The translations under genes and the position numbers were made by a program. Positions 12,423 through 21,961 of a stretch of DNA of 64,000 bases are shown piece after piece. The stretch covers positions 124,001 through 188,000 of the forward strand of contig NZ_CP012020.1 in assembly GCF_001183865.1 (NCBI RefSeq), given 5' to 3'. The stretch comes from Methylophilus sp. TWE2. Its GTDB lineage: Bacteria; Pseudomonadota; Gammaproteobacteria; Burkholderiales; Methylophilaceae. Each line of letters opens with the position of its first letter. Position 1 is the first letter of the stretch. The notes beneath the pieces are model-generated. The model was not told the origin of the DNA, did no database searches, and saw only the letters and a list, made by a program, of their open reading frames with translations.

Positions 12423-13586
12423 ATGATGGCAAAGAAACTGACAACAAAAACCAAATTTTTAATCATTGCAGCGTTATTGGTGGGCGTGAGTGCCTGGTTT
12501 TGGCAACACCCCTTGCACCAGGATGAATTGAAGGGGAAATCTGCCAAGAATCAAGCCCGTCAGTCAGCCCAGACACTCAAGGCTGCACTGAGTGTAGAGG
12601 CGACCCAGCCTGCGATTGTGCAATGGCCGATGACCCTGGTCCTGAATGGCAGCATTTATCCATGGCAGGAAGCCCTGGTCAGTGCAGAAATTTCTGGTCT
12701 TCGCATACAGCAGATCATGGCGGATGTGGGGACACAAGTCAGTAAGGGTGAGCCACTGGTGATGTTGGCTGACGAAACAGTGAAAGCTGACTTGCAAAAA
12801 CAGCTGGCAACTGTAGATAGGGATAAAGCGGCGTTGGCTGAAGCAAAAAGCAATGCCGATAGAGCACGTGAAATCAAGGACAGTGGCGCATTATCCGCTC
12901 AAAAAATTAACGAGTATGTGATCGCCGAGCAGACTGCCAGAGCGAATCTGGCATTGTCTGAAGCTGAGTTGGAAAACCAGAAAATCCGCTTGCGCCAGAC
13001 TAAAGTCGTCGCGCCGGATGATGGCGTGATTTCGTCACGTTCTGCCAACTTGGGCAACGTGGTCTCTTCAGGTGCCGAGTTGTTCCGTTTAGTGCGCCAG
13101 GGCCGTATAGAGTGGCGTGGGGAAGTGAATGCTGACCAACAGACTGCTCTGCACGCAGGCCAATTGGTAAGACTGACACTGTCTGGGGGCCACACCGTGA
13201 ATGGCAAAGTGCGCCTGATTTCGCCAACGGTGGATAACAACACGCGCAATGCACTGGTCTATGTGGATATTCCCAAAGACAGTGCGAAACCTGGCATGTA
13301 TGTACAGGGAGAGGTCGATATTGGCCAGCAGCAAGGCGTGGCGGTACCTCTGAGTGCGGTGACTTATCGCGATGGCTTTGCTTATGTGTTTGAACTGGCG
13401 CCCGCCGATGCGCAAGGCTTAAGCAAAGTCATCCAGCGCAAGGTGCAAACCGGCCGTTCGCATGGCGAGCAGATTGAGCTGCTGGGTAGTCTCAATACGC
13501 AGGCGCAGTTTGTGCTGAGCGGTGGTGCTTTTTTAAATGATGGCGACATCGTCAAAGTTGTCACCCAGACGAAGCGTGGGGCTTAA
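12423..13586 (+). CDS. RND efflux membrane fusion protein
   Basis: Periplasmic adaptor, 387 aa, with an N-terminal signal anchor (residues 10-28, FLIIAALLVGVSAWFW). The lipoyl half-motifs are AEISGLRIQQIMADVGTQVSKG and VVAPDDGVISSRSANLGNVV, around a coiled-coil hairpin. It links the inner-membrane pump to the NodT channel. Two bases lie on either side between the neighbouring genes, so this is a tight operon. Confidence 0.93.
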   Translation: MMAKKLTTKTKFLIIAALLVGVSAWFWQHPLHQDELKGKSAKNQARQSAQTLKAALSVEATQPAIVQWPMTLVLNGSIYPWQEALVSAEISGLRIQQIMADVGTQVSKGEPLVMLADETVKADLQKQLATVDRDKAALAEAKSNADRAREIKDSGALSAQKINEYVIAEQTARANLALSEAELENQKIRLRQTKVVAPDDGVISSRSANLGNVVSSGAELFRLVRQGRIEWRGEVNADQQTALHAGQLVRLTLSGGHTVNGKVRLISPTVDNNTRNALVYVDIPKDSAKPGMYVQGEVDIGQQQGVAVPLSAVTYRDGFAYVFELAPADAQGLSKVIQRKVQTGRSHGEQIELLGSLNTQAQFVLSGGAFLNDGDIVKVVTQTKRGA

Positions 13587-13588
13587 GT

Positions 13589-16500
13589 ATGAATTTTTCC
13601 GCCTGGTCCATCCGTAATCCGGTTCCGGCCATCTTATTGTTTGTGGTGCTGACTTTTCTTGGCCTGAAATCGCTTAACCAATTAGGCAAACAGAATTTCC
13701 CTGATATCGAGTTACCGGTCATCACTGTGAGTGCGACGCTGGAAGGCGCGGCACCGCCGCAACTCGAAACCGAAGTCGCACGCAAGATTGAAGACAAGAT
13801 TGCGACTATTGGTGGCATTGAGCATATGACCACCACCATCACGGATGGCAGCGTCAGCATCAGCGTGCAGTTCACCATTGATACCAAAAGTGAAGAAGCC
13901 CTCAACCTCGTACGCAACGCCGTGGATAGTGCCCGTTCCGAGCTACCTGCAGCCGTGACGACCCCCACCGTTTCAAAAGTGACCACTTCCGGCAATGCCA
14001 TCCTGACGTATGTCGTTTCCGCAGAAAATATGGATGAAGGCGAGTTGTCATGGTTTGTCGATAATGAAGTCAGCAAAGCGATGCTGGCCGTCAACGGCGT
14101 GGGCAAGATCACGCGTACTGGCGGCGTAGACCGCGAGGTGCAAGTGAACCTCGACCCCACGCTGATGGCAGGGCTCGGTGTCAATGTGAGCGATGTCTCT
14201 GCGCAGCTCAAACGCGTGCAACAGGATGCATCTGGTGGCCGCGGCGATATTGGTGCCAATATCCAGTCGGTGCGCACCTTGGGTGCCTTGCATAGTGCCG
14301 ATGAGGTACGCGACCTCGATATCCCACTCGGCGATGGCCGTCATATCAAGCTGTCGCAAGTGGCAGAAGTGCTGGATACCTATGCTGAGCGTACTACTTA
14401 TGCCAGTTATGATGGCAAGCCCGTCATTCGTTTTGAAATTACGCGTAGCAAAGGCACTAGCGAGGTGACCGTCGCCAAAGATGTACGTGCGGCGCTGGAA
14501 AAATTTGAGCAATTGCATCCACAAGTCAAAATTGTGGAGGCGTTTAACATGGTCAAGCCGGTAGAAGATAACTACGAAGGCTCCATGCACTTGCTGTATG
14601 AAGGCGCATTACTGGCGATTCTGGTGGTGTGGTGGTTCTTGCGTGATTGGCGCGCCACCATTATTGCGGCGGTGGCTTTACCGTTGTCCATGATTCCTAC
14701 TTTTGCATTTATGCAGTATTTTGGCTTTTCGCTCAATGTGCTGACTCTGTTGGCCATGGCGCTGGTCGTGGGTATCCTGGTCGATGATGCGATTGTGGAG
14801 ATTGAAAATATCGTGCGTCATTTGCGCATGGGCAAAACGCCTTACCAGGCAGCCATGGAGGCGGCAGACGAGATTGGTTTTGCCGTGATTGCGACGACAT
14901 TTACGCTGGTGGCGATTTTTCTGCCAACGGCGTTTATGGGCGGGATTCCGGGCAAGTTTTTCAAGCAGTTTGGCATCACCGCCGCTATTGCGATCTTGGG
15001 CTCGTTAGTGGTGGCGCGTTTGTTAACACCCATGATGTCCGCCTATCTGCTCAAGGCGCATCCTGTCGAAGAGGAAACCGACTCCGCGTCTATGCGCTGG
15101 TATTTGGGCTGGGTCAGCTGGTGCTTAAAGCACCGCAAAACGGTGGTGGCAGGCTTTATCCTGTTTATTATCGGTTCATTAAGCCTGATGCCTTTGTTGC
15201 CCAAAGGTTTCGTCCCGTCTTCCGACAGTAGTCAGACTAAGGTCAATATCGAGTTGCAACCGGGTACGCCCCTGGCACAAACACGGCAAGTGGTGCAGAT
15301 GGCAGAACAACTCGTCAAGCAACATCCCGAAGTCAAGGCTGTGTTTACAGCGGCTGGCACGGCCAGTACCGGTGGTGGTGGGCCGAATGCTTCACAAAAC
15401 ACCACCGATGTGCGCAAGGGCAGTCTGGTGATCAGCCTGACCGACCGCAGTGAGCGCAAGCAAAAACAGTCTGAAATTGAGGCCGACTTGCGCGAGCGGT
15501 TGAAAAACCTGCCTGGGGCAAGGGTTACGGTCGGTATCGGCGAGTCAGGTGAGAAATTGCAAATCACGCTCGCCAGCGATGATGCGAATGCGTTAACCAG
15601 TGCTAGCCAGCAATTGCAACAGCAATTAAGGACCTTGAATGGTGTGGGCAATATTACCTCCAGCGCCAGTTTGCAACGGCCAGAGGTACAGATTATCCCG
15701 GATATAGACAAGGCAGCTGAGTTGGGCGTGACTGTGGAGTCCATCGCACAGGTGATTCGCGTGGCAACTTCAGGAGATTTCTCCAATACCATGCCCAAGC
15801 TGAATCTGCCGCAGCGGCAAGTGCCGATCCGCGTGCGTTTGGGACCTAGTGTGCGTACCAGTTTGCAAGAAATCGCCCAGTTACGTGTTCCGTCACGCAA
15901 TGGGAGTGTTAGCCTGGAAACCGTCGCGACAGTCCGCATGGGTAGCGGCCTGCAGCAGATTGATCGCATGGACCGGATGCGCAATGTCACCTTTGATATT
16001 GAGCTCAACAAACGTCAGATTGGCGAAGTCATGCGTGAGGTGCAGCAACTGCCTGCCATGCAAAACCTCCCGCCTAGCGTGAAACAGCTTGAAGCTGGCG
16101 ATGCCAAGCGTATGAACGAGTTATTTGCCAGTTTTGGTGGCGCCATGATTATCGGCGTGATGTGTATCTATGTGGTGCTAGTGTTGCTATTTGGTGACTT
16201 TTTGCAGCCCGTCACGATTCTAGGAGCCTTACCGCTGTCATTGGGTGGCGCTTTCTTTGCGCTGCTGGTGACCCATAACAGCTTCTCCATGCCAAGCGTG
16301 ATTGGGTTGTTGATGCTGATGGGGGTGGTGACCAAAAACTCCATTCTACTGGTGGAATACACCATCATGGCGCGCAAAGAACGCAAGCTCAGTCGGTTCG
16401 ATGCCATTATTGATGGCTGCCACAAACGCGCACGCCCAATTATCATGACCACCATTGCCATGGCAGCCGGGATGATGCCGATTGCGCTGGGCTGGAGTGC

Positions 16501-16660
16501 AGACCCCAGCTTCCGCTCACCAATGGCGATCACGGTGATAGGTGGATTGATTACCTCTACGGTGTTGAGCCTGGTTGTGATTCCGGTGTTGTATACCTAT
16601 GTGGATGATTTGTTGGGGTGGTTGCGGGGTGTGGGGAGATTGGCGCGGAAGCACGTGTAA
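13589..16660 (+). CDS. RND multidrug efflux pump, inner-membrane subunit
   Basis: Proton-driven exporter of 1023 aa, HAE-type by length and sequence. It starts with the usual first helix, MNFSAWSIRNPVPAILLFVV. The proton relay stretch MALVVGILVDDAIVEIENI (about residues 390-408) has the two adjacent aspartates. A second helix bundle, MLMGVVTKNSILLVEYTIM, lies near residue 915. Last gene of tetR-OMF-MFP-RND. Substrate cannot be read from the sequence; amphiphilic compounds are likely for this branch. Confidence 0.94.
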   Translation: MNFSAWSIRNPVPAILLFVVLTFLGLKSLNQLGKQNFPDIELPVITVSATLEGAAPPQLETEVARKIEDKIATIGGIEHMTTTITDGSVSISVQFTIDTKSEEALNLVRNAVDSARSELPAAVTTPTVSKVTTSGNAILTYVVSAENMDEGELSWFVDNEVSKAMLAVNGVGKITRTGGVDREVQVNLDPTLMAGLGVNVSDVSAQLKRVQQDASGGRGDIGANIQSVRTLGALHSADEVRDLDIPLGDGRHIKLSQVAEVLDTYAERTTYASYDGKPVIRFEITRSKGTSEVTVAKDVRAALEKFEQLHPQVKIVEAFNMVKPVEDNYEGSMHLLYEGALLAILVVWWFLRDWRATIIAAVALPLSMIPTFAFMQYFGFSLNVLTLLAMALVVGILVDDAIVEIENIVRHLRMGKTPYQAAMEAADEIGFAVIATTFTLVAIFLPTAFMGGIPGKFFKQFGITAAIAILGSLVVARLLTPMMSAYLLKAHPVEEETDSASMRWYLGWVSWCLKHRKTVVAGFILFIIGSLSLMPLLPKGFVPSSDSSQTKVNIELQPGTPLAQTRQVVQMAEQLVKQHPEVKAVFTAAGTASTGGGGPNASQNTTDVRKGSLVISLTDRSERKQKQSEIEADLRERLKNLPGARVTVGIGESGEKLQITLASDDANALTSASQQLQQQLRTLNGVGNITSSASLQRPEVQIIPDIDKAAELGVTVESIAQVIRVATSGDFSNTMPKLNLPQRQVPIRVRLGPSVRTSLQEIAQLRVPSRNGSVSLETVATVRMGSGLQQIDRMDRMRNVTFDIELNKRQIGEVMREVQQLPAMQNLPPSVKQLEAGDAKRMNELFASFGGAMIIGVMCIYVVLVLLFGDFLQPVTILGALPLSLGGAFFALLVTHNSFSMPSVIGLLMLMGVVTKNSILLVEYTIMARKERKLSRFDAIIDGCHKRARPIIMTTIAMAAGMMPIALGWSADPSFRSPMAITVIGGLITSTVLSLVVIPVLYTYVDDLLGWLRGVGRLARKHV

Positions 16661-16687
16661 TCTCTATAAAATGCAGTTGATTAAAAT

Positions 16688-16718
16688 GAGGCGTGCTGAG
16701 AGGTGCACCTCGTTTTTT
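16688..16718 (+). terminator. Terminator of the RND operon
   Basis: An imperfect hairpin (GAGGCGTGC / GTGCACCTC arms) is followed by T6, 27 bases after the RND stop codon. Confidence 0.65.
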
Positions 16719-16781
16719 ATTGGATGTATAAGAAGGTAATTCTTTAGTTTTTTGTTTTGGTGACGGGATTGAGGTCAGTTT

Positions 16782-17430
16782 CTTTTCGCCCCTTGGCGAG
16801 TTACTTTTCTTTGCTTGCCCAAAGATAAAGTAACCAAAAGAAAGTGCACCCTAGCTTCCGCTTTTATCCTGCGTTGCTCGACCTAGGACTTTCGTCCGTT
16901 GCTTTGCCAGACTTAGGCCAAGCGGTCACGAAACTCGACCTGGCAGCTCACAAAGTGCGTGAGCTGCTGCGGGACTCGAACAGTCGCTCCCTTTACTCTT
17001 GTTTTGTCTGCGCTACTTGGCGCGTCAGATAGGGGCCCATGAAAAGCACACGCTTTCACCTAAGTGGAATTCTTTGCATTGCATCACGCACGATTACCGT
17101 GAAAAAAGAAAATGATTTGTAGTTTCTGCTTTTAATTGAAAAGTGATTTAGCGCCCTGAATTTAACATGTCCAGCGAACGTTTCATCGTGGTGGGTTTGA
17201 ACGGGCCCCTATCTGCCGCGCCGAGTAGCGCAGTCAGCGTGGGAGTATTTGGCCATTGGCTGTTTGAGTTCCGCAACAAGCCACGAAGTGTGTGGCTTGT
17301 CAGGGCGAGTTTCAATGGACGCCCACGCTGATGAGCAACGCAGGATAAAAGCGGAAGCTAGGGTGTCTTATTCTTTGCCTTCTTTCTTATGGACAAGCAT
17401 AAGAAAGAACGGTCGCCTAGAGGCGAAAAG
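16782..17430. repeat. Giant ~650-bp inverted repeat with nested hairpins
   Basis: This gene-free stretch between the RND operon and the HIT gene folds back on itself. Outer arms are 16782-16790 and 17422-17430. A perfect 33-bp arm pair is 16847-16879 with 17333-17365. A long imperfect pair is about 16930-16983 with 17262-17315, and an inner pair is about 17009-17038 with 17202-17232. The central ~160 bases are unpaired. Each arm also holds its own small hairpin (AGCTCAC/GTGAGCT on the left, AAGCCAC/GTGGCTT on the right), so the stems differ in sequence but keep pairing. It may be two copies of one dispersed repeat inserted head to head. ORFs inside it do not look real. Confidence 0.85.
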
Positions 17431-17456
17431 GAGAGCTGCTAATGAAAAACTAGAGC

Positions 17457-17885
17457 TTAACTCTCAAGCGCACATTCCACACACTCAATCACAATCTTCT
17501 GCAGTTTATCCCTCACTGCCTGACTCAATGGCTGCACCCCGGAATCCCGCATAGGCTCTCCCCAATGGCTATTAGGGAAGTGCTTGTCACTCTCGAATCT
17601 AGGTATTATATGCCAATGCATATGAGGGGTTTTATTGCCCAAGCTTGCCAGGTTGATTTTGTCTGGCTGAATCACTTCGCGCATTGCAGTTTCCACCGCA
17701 AACACGACTTTCATGGTGCGTGCGCGATCAGCGGGCGGCAGGTCAGTCATTTCTTTCACGTGTGCCAGCAGTTCGACGCGGCAATAGGCTGGGTAATCTG
17801 CATCGTGCAATAACACCACACGGCAAAAATCATCTTGCCATAGCAGGTCGTGCGGTGAGGGTTGGCACAGTGGACAGTCGCTCAT
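17457..17885 (-). CDS. HIT family hydrolase
   Basis: 142-aa histidine-triad nucleotide hydrolase/transferase. The motif HMHWHIIPRF near residues 88-97 is the HxHxHxx active site, and the N-terminal CPLC could bind metal. Its start overlaps the nadA stop by one base (TAATG), so it is translationally coupled to nadA. The exact substrate is unknown; the family acts on dinucleotides and nucleotidyl compounds. Confidence 0.9.
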   Translation of the reverse strand: MSDCPLCQPSPHDLLWQDDFCRVVLLHDADYPAYCRVELLAHVKEMTDLPPADRARTMKVVFAVETAMREVIQPDKINLASLGNKTPHMHWHIIPRFESDKHFPNSHWGEPMRDSGVQPLSQAVRDKLQKIVIECVECALES

Positions 17886-18982
17886 TATGAGACTGCCAGC
17901 ATTCTATCCAAAGTCAGTTTGGCCAGTTTGGCTTCGTGTTCAGGGACTTTGATCTGGTTGACCACATTGCCTTCAGCCAGGTTTTCAAGGCACCAGGCCA
18001 GGTGTTGTGGGTCAATACGTGCCATGGTCGAACATTCACAAACAACATGACTCATAAACTGCACCAGTTTGTTTTGTGGTTTCATTTCTTCTGCCAGGCG
18101 AGTGACCAGGTTTAGCTCAGTCCCCACCAGCCATTTGGTACCAGGTTCGGCTTCACTGACGGTACGCAGGATATATTCGGTAGAGCCGACATAATCAGAG
18201 TTAATGCAAACTTCAAATGCCGTTTCCGGGTGGGAAATCACTTTGCCATCCGGGTGTTGCGCGCGGAACTGGTCGATATTTTGTTTGCGGAACATTTGGT
18301 GAACGGAACAATGACCTTTCCATAGCAGGATTTTGGCATCCTTGATTTGTTGCTCTGTCAGGCCACCCATGGGCAGGTCTGGATCCCACACCGGCATTTG
18401 TTCCAGCGGGATACCCATTTTGTGGCCACTCCAGCGACCCAGGTGCTGATCGGGGAAGAATAGGATTTTTTCGCGCTGGCTAAAGCCCCATTCCAGAATT
18501 TTTGGCGCATTGGTACTGGTGCAGACAATGCCGCCATGCTCGCCGCAGAATGCTTTCAAGTCGGCAGCCGAGTTGATATAAGTGACTGGCGTGATGGTCT
18601 CATCAAAATTGAGGACTTTATTCAATTCGCGATAACTGCGTTCTACCTTGGCCAGGTTGGCCATATCTGCCATGGAGCAACCAGCTGCGAGGTCAGGCAG
18701 AATGACAATCTGCTCAGGACGGCTCAGAATGTCTGCCACTTCGGCCATGAAATGTACACCGAGGAATACGATGTACTCGGCATCCAGGCTGTCGCAATAT
18801 TTAGACAATTTCAGCGAATCACCAGAATAATCCGCATGGCGGTAAACGCTTTCGTGTTGATAATGATGGCCCAAAATCACCAGGCGGTTACCCAGTTTTT
18901 TGCGGGCCGCCAGAATGCGTGCCTGACAATCGTCGTCTTGCGCGGTTTGGAATTTCTCAAATTGGATAGTGGCAGTTTGCAT
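17885..18982 (-). CDS. nadA: Quinolinate synthase A
   Basis: [4Fe-4S] enzyme that condenses iminoaspartate with dihydroxyacetone phosphate to quinolinate in NAD synthesis. 365 aa. It has LVILGHHYQHESVYRHADYSGDS near residues 33-55, FLGVHFMAEVADIL, the cluster cysteine in LAAGCSMADM, and a C-terminal VCECSTMARI segment. Precedes the HIT gene in a two-gene operon; nadB and nadC are not in the window. Confidence 0.96.
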   Translation of the reverse strand: MQTATIQFEKFQTAQDDDCQARILAARKKLGNRLVILGHHYQHESVYRHADYSGDSLKLSKYCDSLDAEYIVFLGVHFMAEVADILSRPEQIVILPDLAAGCSMADMANLAKVERSYRELNKVLNFDETITPVTYINSAADLKAFCGEHGGIVCTSTNAPKILEWGFSQREKILFFPDQHLGRWSGHKMGIPLEQMPVWDPDLPMGGLTEQQIKDAKILLWKGHCSVHQMFRKQNIDQFRAQHPDGKVISHPETAFEVCINSDYVGSTEYILRTVSEAEPGTKWLVGTELNLVTRLAEEMKPQNKLVQFMSHVVCECSTMARIDPQHLAWCLENLAEGNVVNQIKVPEHEAKLAKLTLDRMLAVS

Positions 18983-19082
18983 GCTTTCCAGACATCGGGC
19001 CCAGCCCGGCTTTCATAAAAATGATATTTTACAGCTGATTAGGATTTATCCCAATCAATCCAAGACGATAAATGCATGTTGA

Positions 19083-19538
19083 TCATAGTGTTAGATGGTG
19101 GTGCTCACCTAGTTTTTTCAAGGCATCCACATTGGTCCAGCTAAATACTTTTTTTGCAGCCACACGCCAGTCTACCCACTCGTAATGTGTATGCTCGTCT
19201 GGCGCCAGCGTGACGGGGAGCGTTGTTGGCAGGCACAAACCAAACAGGTGCTCGGTGTTTTCGGTGATCCCTGGCGCATAACGGTAGCGCCAGTGCGGGT
19301 AAATTTCATAAACATTGCTGGCTTTCCAGTCCTGGAAATCGTAGGCAAGCGCGTCAAGTCCGGTCTCTTCTTTCACTTCACGAATGGCGGCGTCACGAGG
19401 TGTCTCCCCAGTCTCTATACTGCCAGTCACCGACTGCCAGAATCCGGCTTTGTCGGCACGCTCCAGTAGCAAAACCTGCAGATCAGGCGTATGGATCAAA
19501 ATCAGGGCAGAGACGGGGATCTTATATGGTTGTGTCAT
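19083..19538 (-). CDS. nudB: Dihydroneopterin triphosphate diphosphatase (Nudix)
   Basis: Folate-pathway Nudix hydrolase removing pyrophosphate from dihydroneopterin triphosphate. The Nudix box GSIETGETPRDAAIREVKEETG spans about residues 38-59 (GX5EX7REUXEEXGU pattern). The start MTQPYKIPVSALILIHT gives 151 aa, close to the E. coli enzyme. An in-frame extension to 19607 exists but its N-terminus is not family-like. The SD is weak for either start. Confidence 0.88.
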   Translation of the reverse strand: MTQPYKIPVSALILIHTPDLQVLLLERADKAGFWQSVTGSIETGETPRDAAIREVKEETGLDALAYDFQDWKASNVYEIYPHWRYRYAPGITENTEHLFGLCLPTTLPVTLAPDEHTHYEWVDWRVAAKKVFSWTNVDALKKLGEHHHLTL

Positions 19539-19777
19539 ACAAACATTGTCTATAAACATCACCATATTGTCTATGGTGGCTAAAGAGCACAGGGAATCCT
19601 TTTGCACTTTACTGCTGCCGCTGTCGCTTGTGGCTGATATACAACGCGATTGTTCAAGGAGTAAGCTGGTTTTAAAAAACCAATCTGGTGGTTTATTTCA
19701 GCCATTTAGTGGATTTTCTTGTAAGTGCCTTCTAATTATTTCCATTAAAAATCAATTTGTTATTGTTATTTTTGGAA

Positions 19778-19795
19778 TTGGCACGGTAAATGCAA
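19778..19795 (+). promoter_or_regulatory. Sigma54 (-24/-12) promoter
   Basis: TTGGCACGGTAAATGCAA matches the RpoN consensus TGGCACG-N4-TTGCA closely: GG at 19780-19781, GC at 19792-19793, exactly ten bases between. No protein gene on the plus strand lies downstream before ispH (minus strand). A transcript from here would begin near 19805 and reach the strong terminator at 19928-19955. Enhancer sites would be expected in the 170 bases upstream; I could not identify one. Confidence 0.7.
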
Positions 19796-19804
19796 CTAAA
19801 CAAA

Positions 19805-19955
19805 CAGCCACTCAGCTTGAAGCCGGGTGACGATGCAATCTCCATCACTTAAGTATTGAAGCAACTGCATATAACCACAACAAGAAGCATCTTTCCCCGA
19901 TTATCCTTTCCCGAGGATATTGCTTGCCCCAAGCTCTCGAGCTTGGGTTTTTTTT
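19805..19955 (+). ncRNA. Putative sigma54-dependent small RNA (~150 nt)
   Basis: Defined by a near-consensus sigma54 promoter on one side and a strong intrinsic terminator on the other, with no convincing ORF between. The body is rich in single-stranded-looking A/C tracts and includes ACAACAAGAAG, which contains an AANAANAA motif of the kind bound by Hfq/Crc in CrcZ-type RNAs, but only one clear copy. sigma54-driven sRNAs in other proteobacteria (CrcZ, NrsZ) respond to carbon or nitrogen status, so a similar role is possible. The gap 19539-19777 upstream shows no gene. Confidence 0.55.
19928..19955 (+). terminator. Strong plus-strand terminator
   Basis: CCCAAGCTC-TC-GAGCTTGGG followed by T8. 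The T tract is only on the plus-strand side, so it terminates a plus-strand transcript. No plus-strand protein gene is nearby, which supports the small RNA at 19805. It does not serve ispH, whose stop at 19973 is read from the other strand. Confidence 0.85.
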
Positions 19956-19972
19956 GCCAACAATATTAACGG

Positions 19973-20938
19973 CTAGCCTTGCTTGCGTTTTTCGGCGTTA
20001 ACCAGGTTTTTCGGCAGTTGGAACACCACGTTTTCAACCACCCCTTGCAGTTCTTCAACCTGTGCAGCGCCCATGGTTTGCAAGGCAGCAATCACCTCTT
20101 TAACAAGTACTTCGGGCGCAGAGGCACCAGCCGAGATGCCAATTTTTTGTTTGCCTTGTAACCACTCTGCTTTCAAGTGGCTGGCATTATCAACCATATA
20201 GGCTTCCACCCCCTGGTTTTTTGCGACTTCACGCAGGCGGTTAGAGTTTGAGCTGTTGGGTGAGCCGACAATAATGACGAGATCGCAGTCCTTAGCCATG
20301 ATTTTGACTGCGTCCTGGCGGTTTTGCGTGGCATAACAAATATCATCGCTTTTAGGGGCTTTAATATTCGGGAAGCGGTCTTTCAAAGCATTGATGACTT
20401 GCGTGGCATCGTCTACGGAGAGTGTGGTTTGTGTCACGTAGGCGAGTTTTTCAGGGTCTGCGACTTGCAAGGCGGTGACATCTTCCGGGGTTTCCACCAG
20501 GTATATGCCGCCAGCTTCCGATTGGCCCATGGTGCCTTCTACCTCGGGGTGGCCTTTATGACCTATCATGATGATTTCCAGGCCGTCTTTGCGCATCTTG
20601 GCCACTTCGATATGCACCTTGGTCACCAGTGGGCAGGTGGCATCAAAGGCAGTCAGCCCACGCGACTCTGCCTCTGCGCGTACCGCTTTGGAGACGCCGT
20701 GTGCGCTGAAAATGACAATGCTGCCTGCTGGAATTTTTTCCAGCTCGTCGACAAAAATGGCGCCTTTTTCGCGTAGTTGCCCCACGACGAATTTATTGTG
20801 GACAACCTCATTGCGAACATAAATGGGCGCGCCAAATTTTTCCAGCGCCTGCTCGACAATAATGATGGCACGATCTACCCCAGCGCAAAATCCGCGCGGG
20901 TTGGCCAATACGATATTCGGTAAAGCGTTTGTTTGCAT
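19973..20938 (-). CDS. ispH: 4-hydroxy-3-methylbut-2-enyl diphosphate reductase
   Basis: Last enzyme of the MEP isoprenoid pathway; makes IPP and DMAPP. The three cluster cysteines lie in [20 protein letters not shown] and [10 protein letters not shown], and the family motif [11 protein letters not shown] is present. The start [20 protein letters not shown] (321 aa) is chosen because IspH always begins within about ten residues of the first Cys motif. A longer in-frame ORF starting at 21037 runs into the purU promoter. Divergent from purU. Confidence 0.95.
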   Translation of the reverse strand: MQTNALPNIVLANPRGFCAGVDRAIIIVEQALEKFGAPIYVRNEVVHNKFVVGQLREKGAIFVDELEKIPAGSIVIFSAHGVSKAVRAEAESRGLTAFDATCPLVTKVHIEVAKMRKDGLEIIMIGHKGHPEVEGTMGQSEAGGIYLVETPEDVTALQVADPEKLAYVTQTTLSVDDATQVINALKDRFPNIKAPKSDDICYATQNRQDAVKIMAKDCDLVIIVGSPNSSNSNRLREVAKNQGVEAYMVDNASHLKAEWLQGKQKIGISAGASAPEVLVKEVIAALQTMGAAQVEELQGVVENVVFQLPKNLVNAEKRKQG

Positions 20939-21042
20939 AATCCATTCCGTGAAGGAGAGTGCTGCATTATGTGCAGTGAGCCACAAGGTCTGGCAGGCAT
21001 CAGGTATAATCTGCGTTTTGTCGCTAACAATAACCATCAGTT

Positions 21043-21897
21043 ATGAAAAACACTGCTACCTTGCTGATTACCTGCCCCGATACCAAAGGAATTGTGGCGG
21101 CGATTGCGCAATTTTTGTATGAGCACAATGCCAATATTTTACACGCAGACCAGCATCAGGATGCGGAAAATAATCTGTTTTTGATGCGCGTAGAGTGGGA
21201 CCTGACTAATTTCAATGTAGCCGTGGCCGATTTTGAACAGGCGTTTGGGCCGGTGGCACAACGTTTTGACATGACCTGGCAACTCAAACTGTCTGAGCAA
21301 AAAACACGTATGGCCATCATGGTCTCGCAATATGACCATTGTCTGGTCGACTTGTTGCATCGACATCATAGCGGCGAACTGGCGTGCGAGATCCCACTGA
21401 TTATCAGTAATCACCGTGACACCGAGAAGCTGGCGCAGTTTTATGGCATCCCGTTTCACTACCTGCCGATGACCAAGGAAACCAAGGCTGAAGTTGAAGC
21501 ACAGCAGTTTGCCTTGTTTGACCAACACAAGATTGATCTGATTGTGCTGGCGCGATACATGCAGATTCTGTCACCGGATTTTGTCGCACGGTATCCGCAG
21601 CGGATTATCAACATCCACCACTCATTCCTGCCGGCCTTTATCGGCGCACGTCCTTATCACCGTGCGTTTGAGCGTGGCGTGAAACTGATAGGTGCGACCA
21701 GCCATTATGTGACAGAGGTGTTGGATGAGGGGCCGATTATTGAGCAGGACTTGGCGCGCATTTCACACCGCGACCAGGTGGAAGACCTGATTCAGAAAGG
21801 TCGTGACCTGGAGCGGGTCGTATTATCAAAAGCGGTACGCTGGCATATTGAGCATAGAATTTTGCTCTATGCGAACAAGACGGTGATCTTTGATTAA
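21043..21897 (+). CDS. purU: Formyltetrahydrofolate deformylase
   Basis: Hydrolyses 10-formyl-THF to formate and THF, balancing one-carbon pools. 284 aa: an N-terminal ACT domain (TATLLITCPDTKGIVAAIAQFLYEHNANILHADQH) and a C-terminal formyl-transferase fold with INIHHSFLPAFIGARPYHRAFERGVKLIGATSHYV. Asn, His and Asp of the N-H-D catalytic set are present. Such enzymes matter in C1-using bacteria; that link to the organism's lifestyle is inference. Confidence 0.95.
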   Translation: MKNTATLLITCPDTKGIVAAIAQFLYEHNANILHADQHQDAENNLFLMRVEWDLTNFNVAVADFEQAFGPVAQRFDMTWQLKLSEQKTRMAIMVSQYDHCLVDLLHRHHSGELACEIPLIISNHRDTEKLAQFYGIPFHYLPMTKETKAEVEAQQFALFDQHKIDLIVLARYMQILSPDFVARYPQRIINIHHSFLPAFIGARPYHRAFERGVKLIGATSHYVTEVLDEGPIIEQDLARISHRDQVEDLIQKGRDLERVVLSKAVRWHIEHRILLYANKTVIFD

Positions 21898-21913
21898 AGG
21901 GATTACTAAAAAT

Positions 21914-21945
21914 AAAAAACCGAAGCTTAACGGCTTCGGTTTTTT
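21914..21945. terminator. Bidirectional terminator between purU and lysA
   Basis: CCGAAGC-TTAACG-GCTTCGG is flanked by A6 and T6, so it can end both the plus-strand purU transcript and the converging lysA transcript. Confidence 0.9.
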
Positions 21946-21961
21946 ATTGGTTGCTTGAATC

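Noticed and set aside
17249..17554. 101-aa ORF and others within 16844-17554
   Set aside because: They lie inside the giant inverted repeat and have no domain or ribosome site.
19384..19830. 148-aa plus-strand ORF over nudB and the sigma54 promoter
   Set aside because: Antisense to nudB, and its composition is not protein-like; the downstream part is better explained as sRNA promoter.
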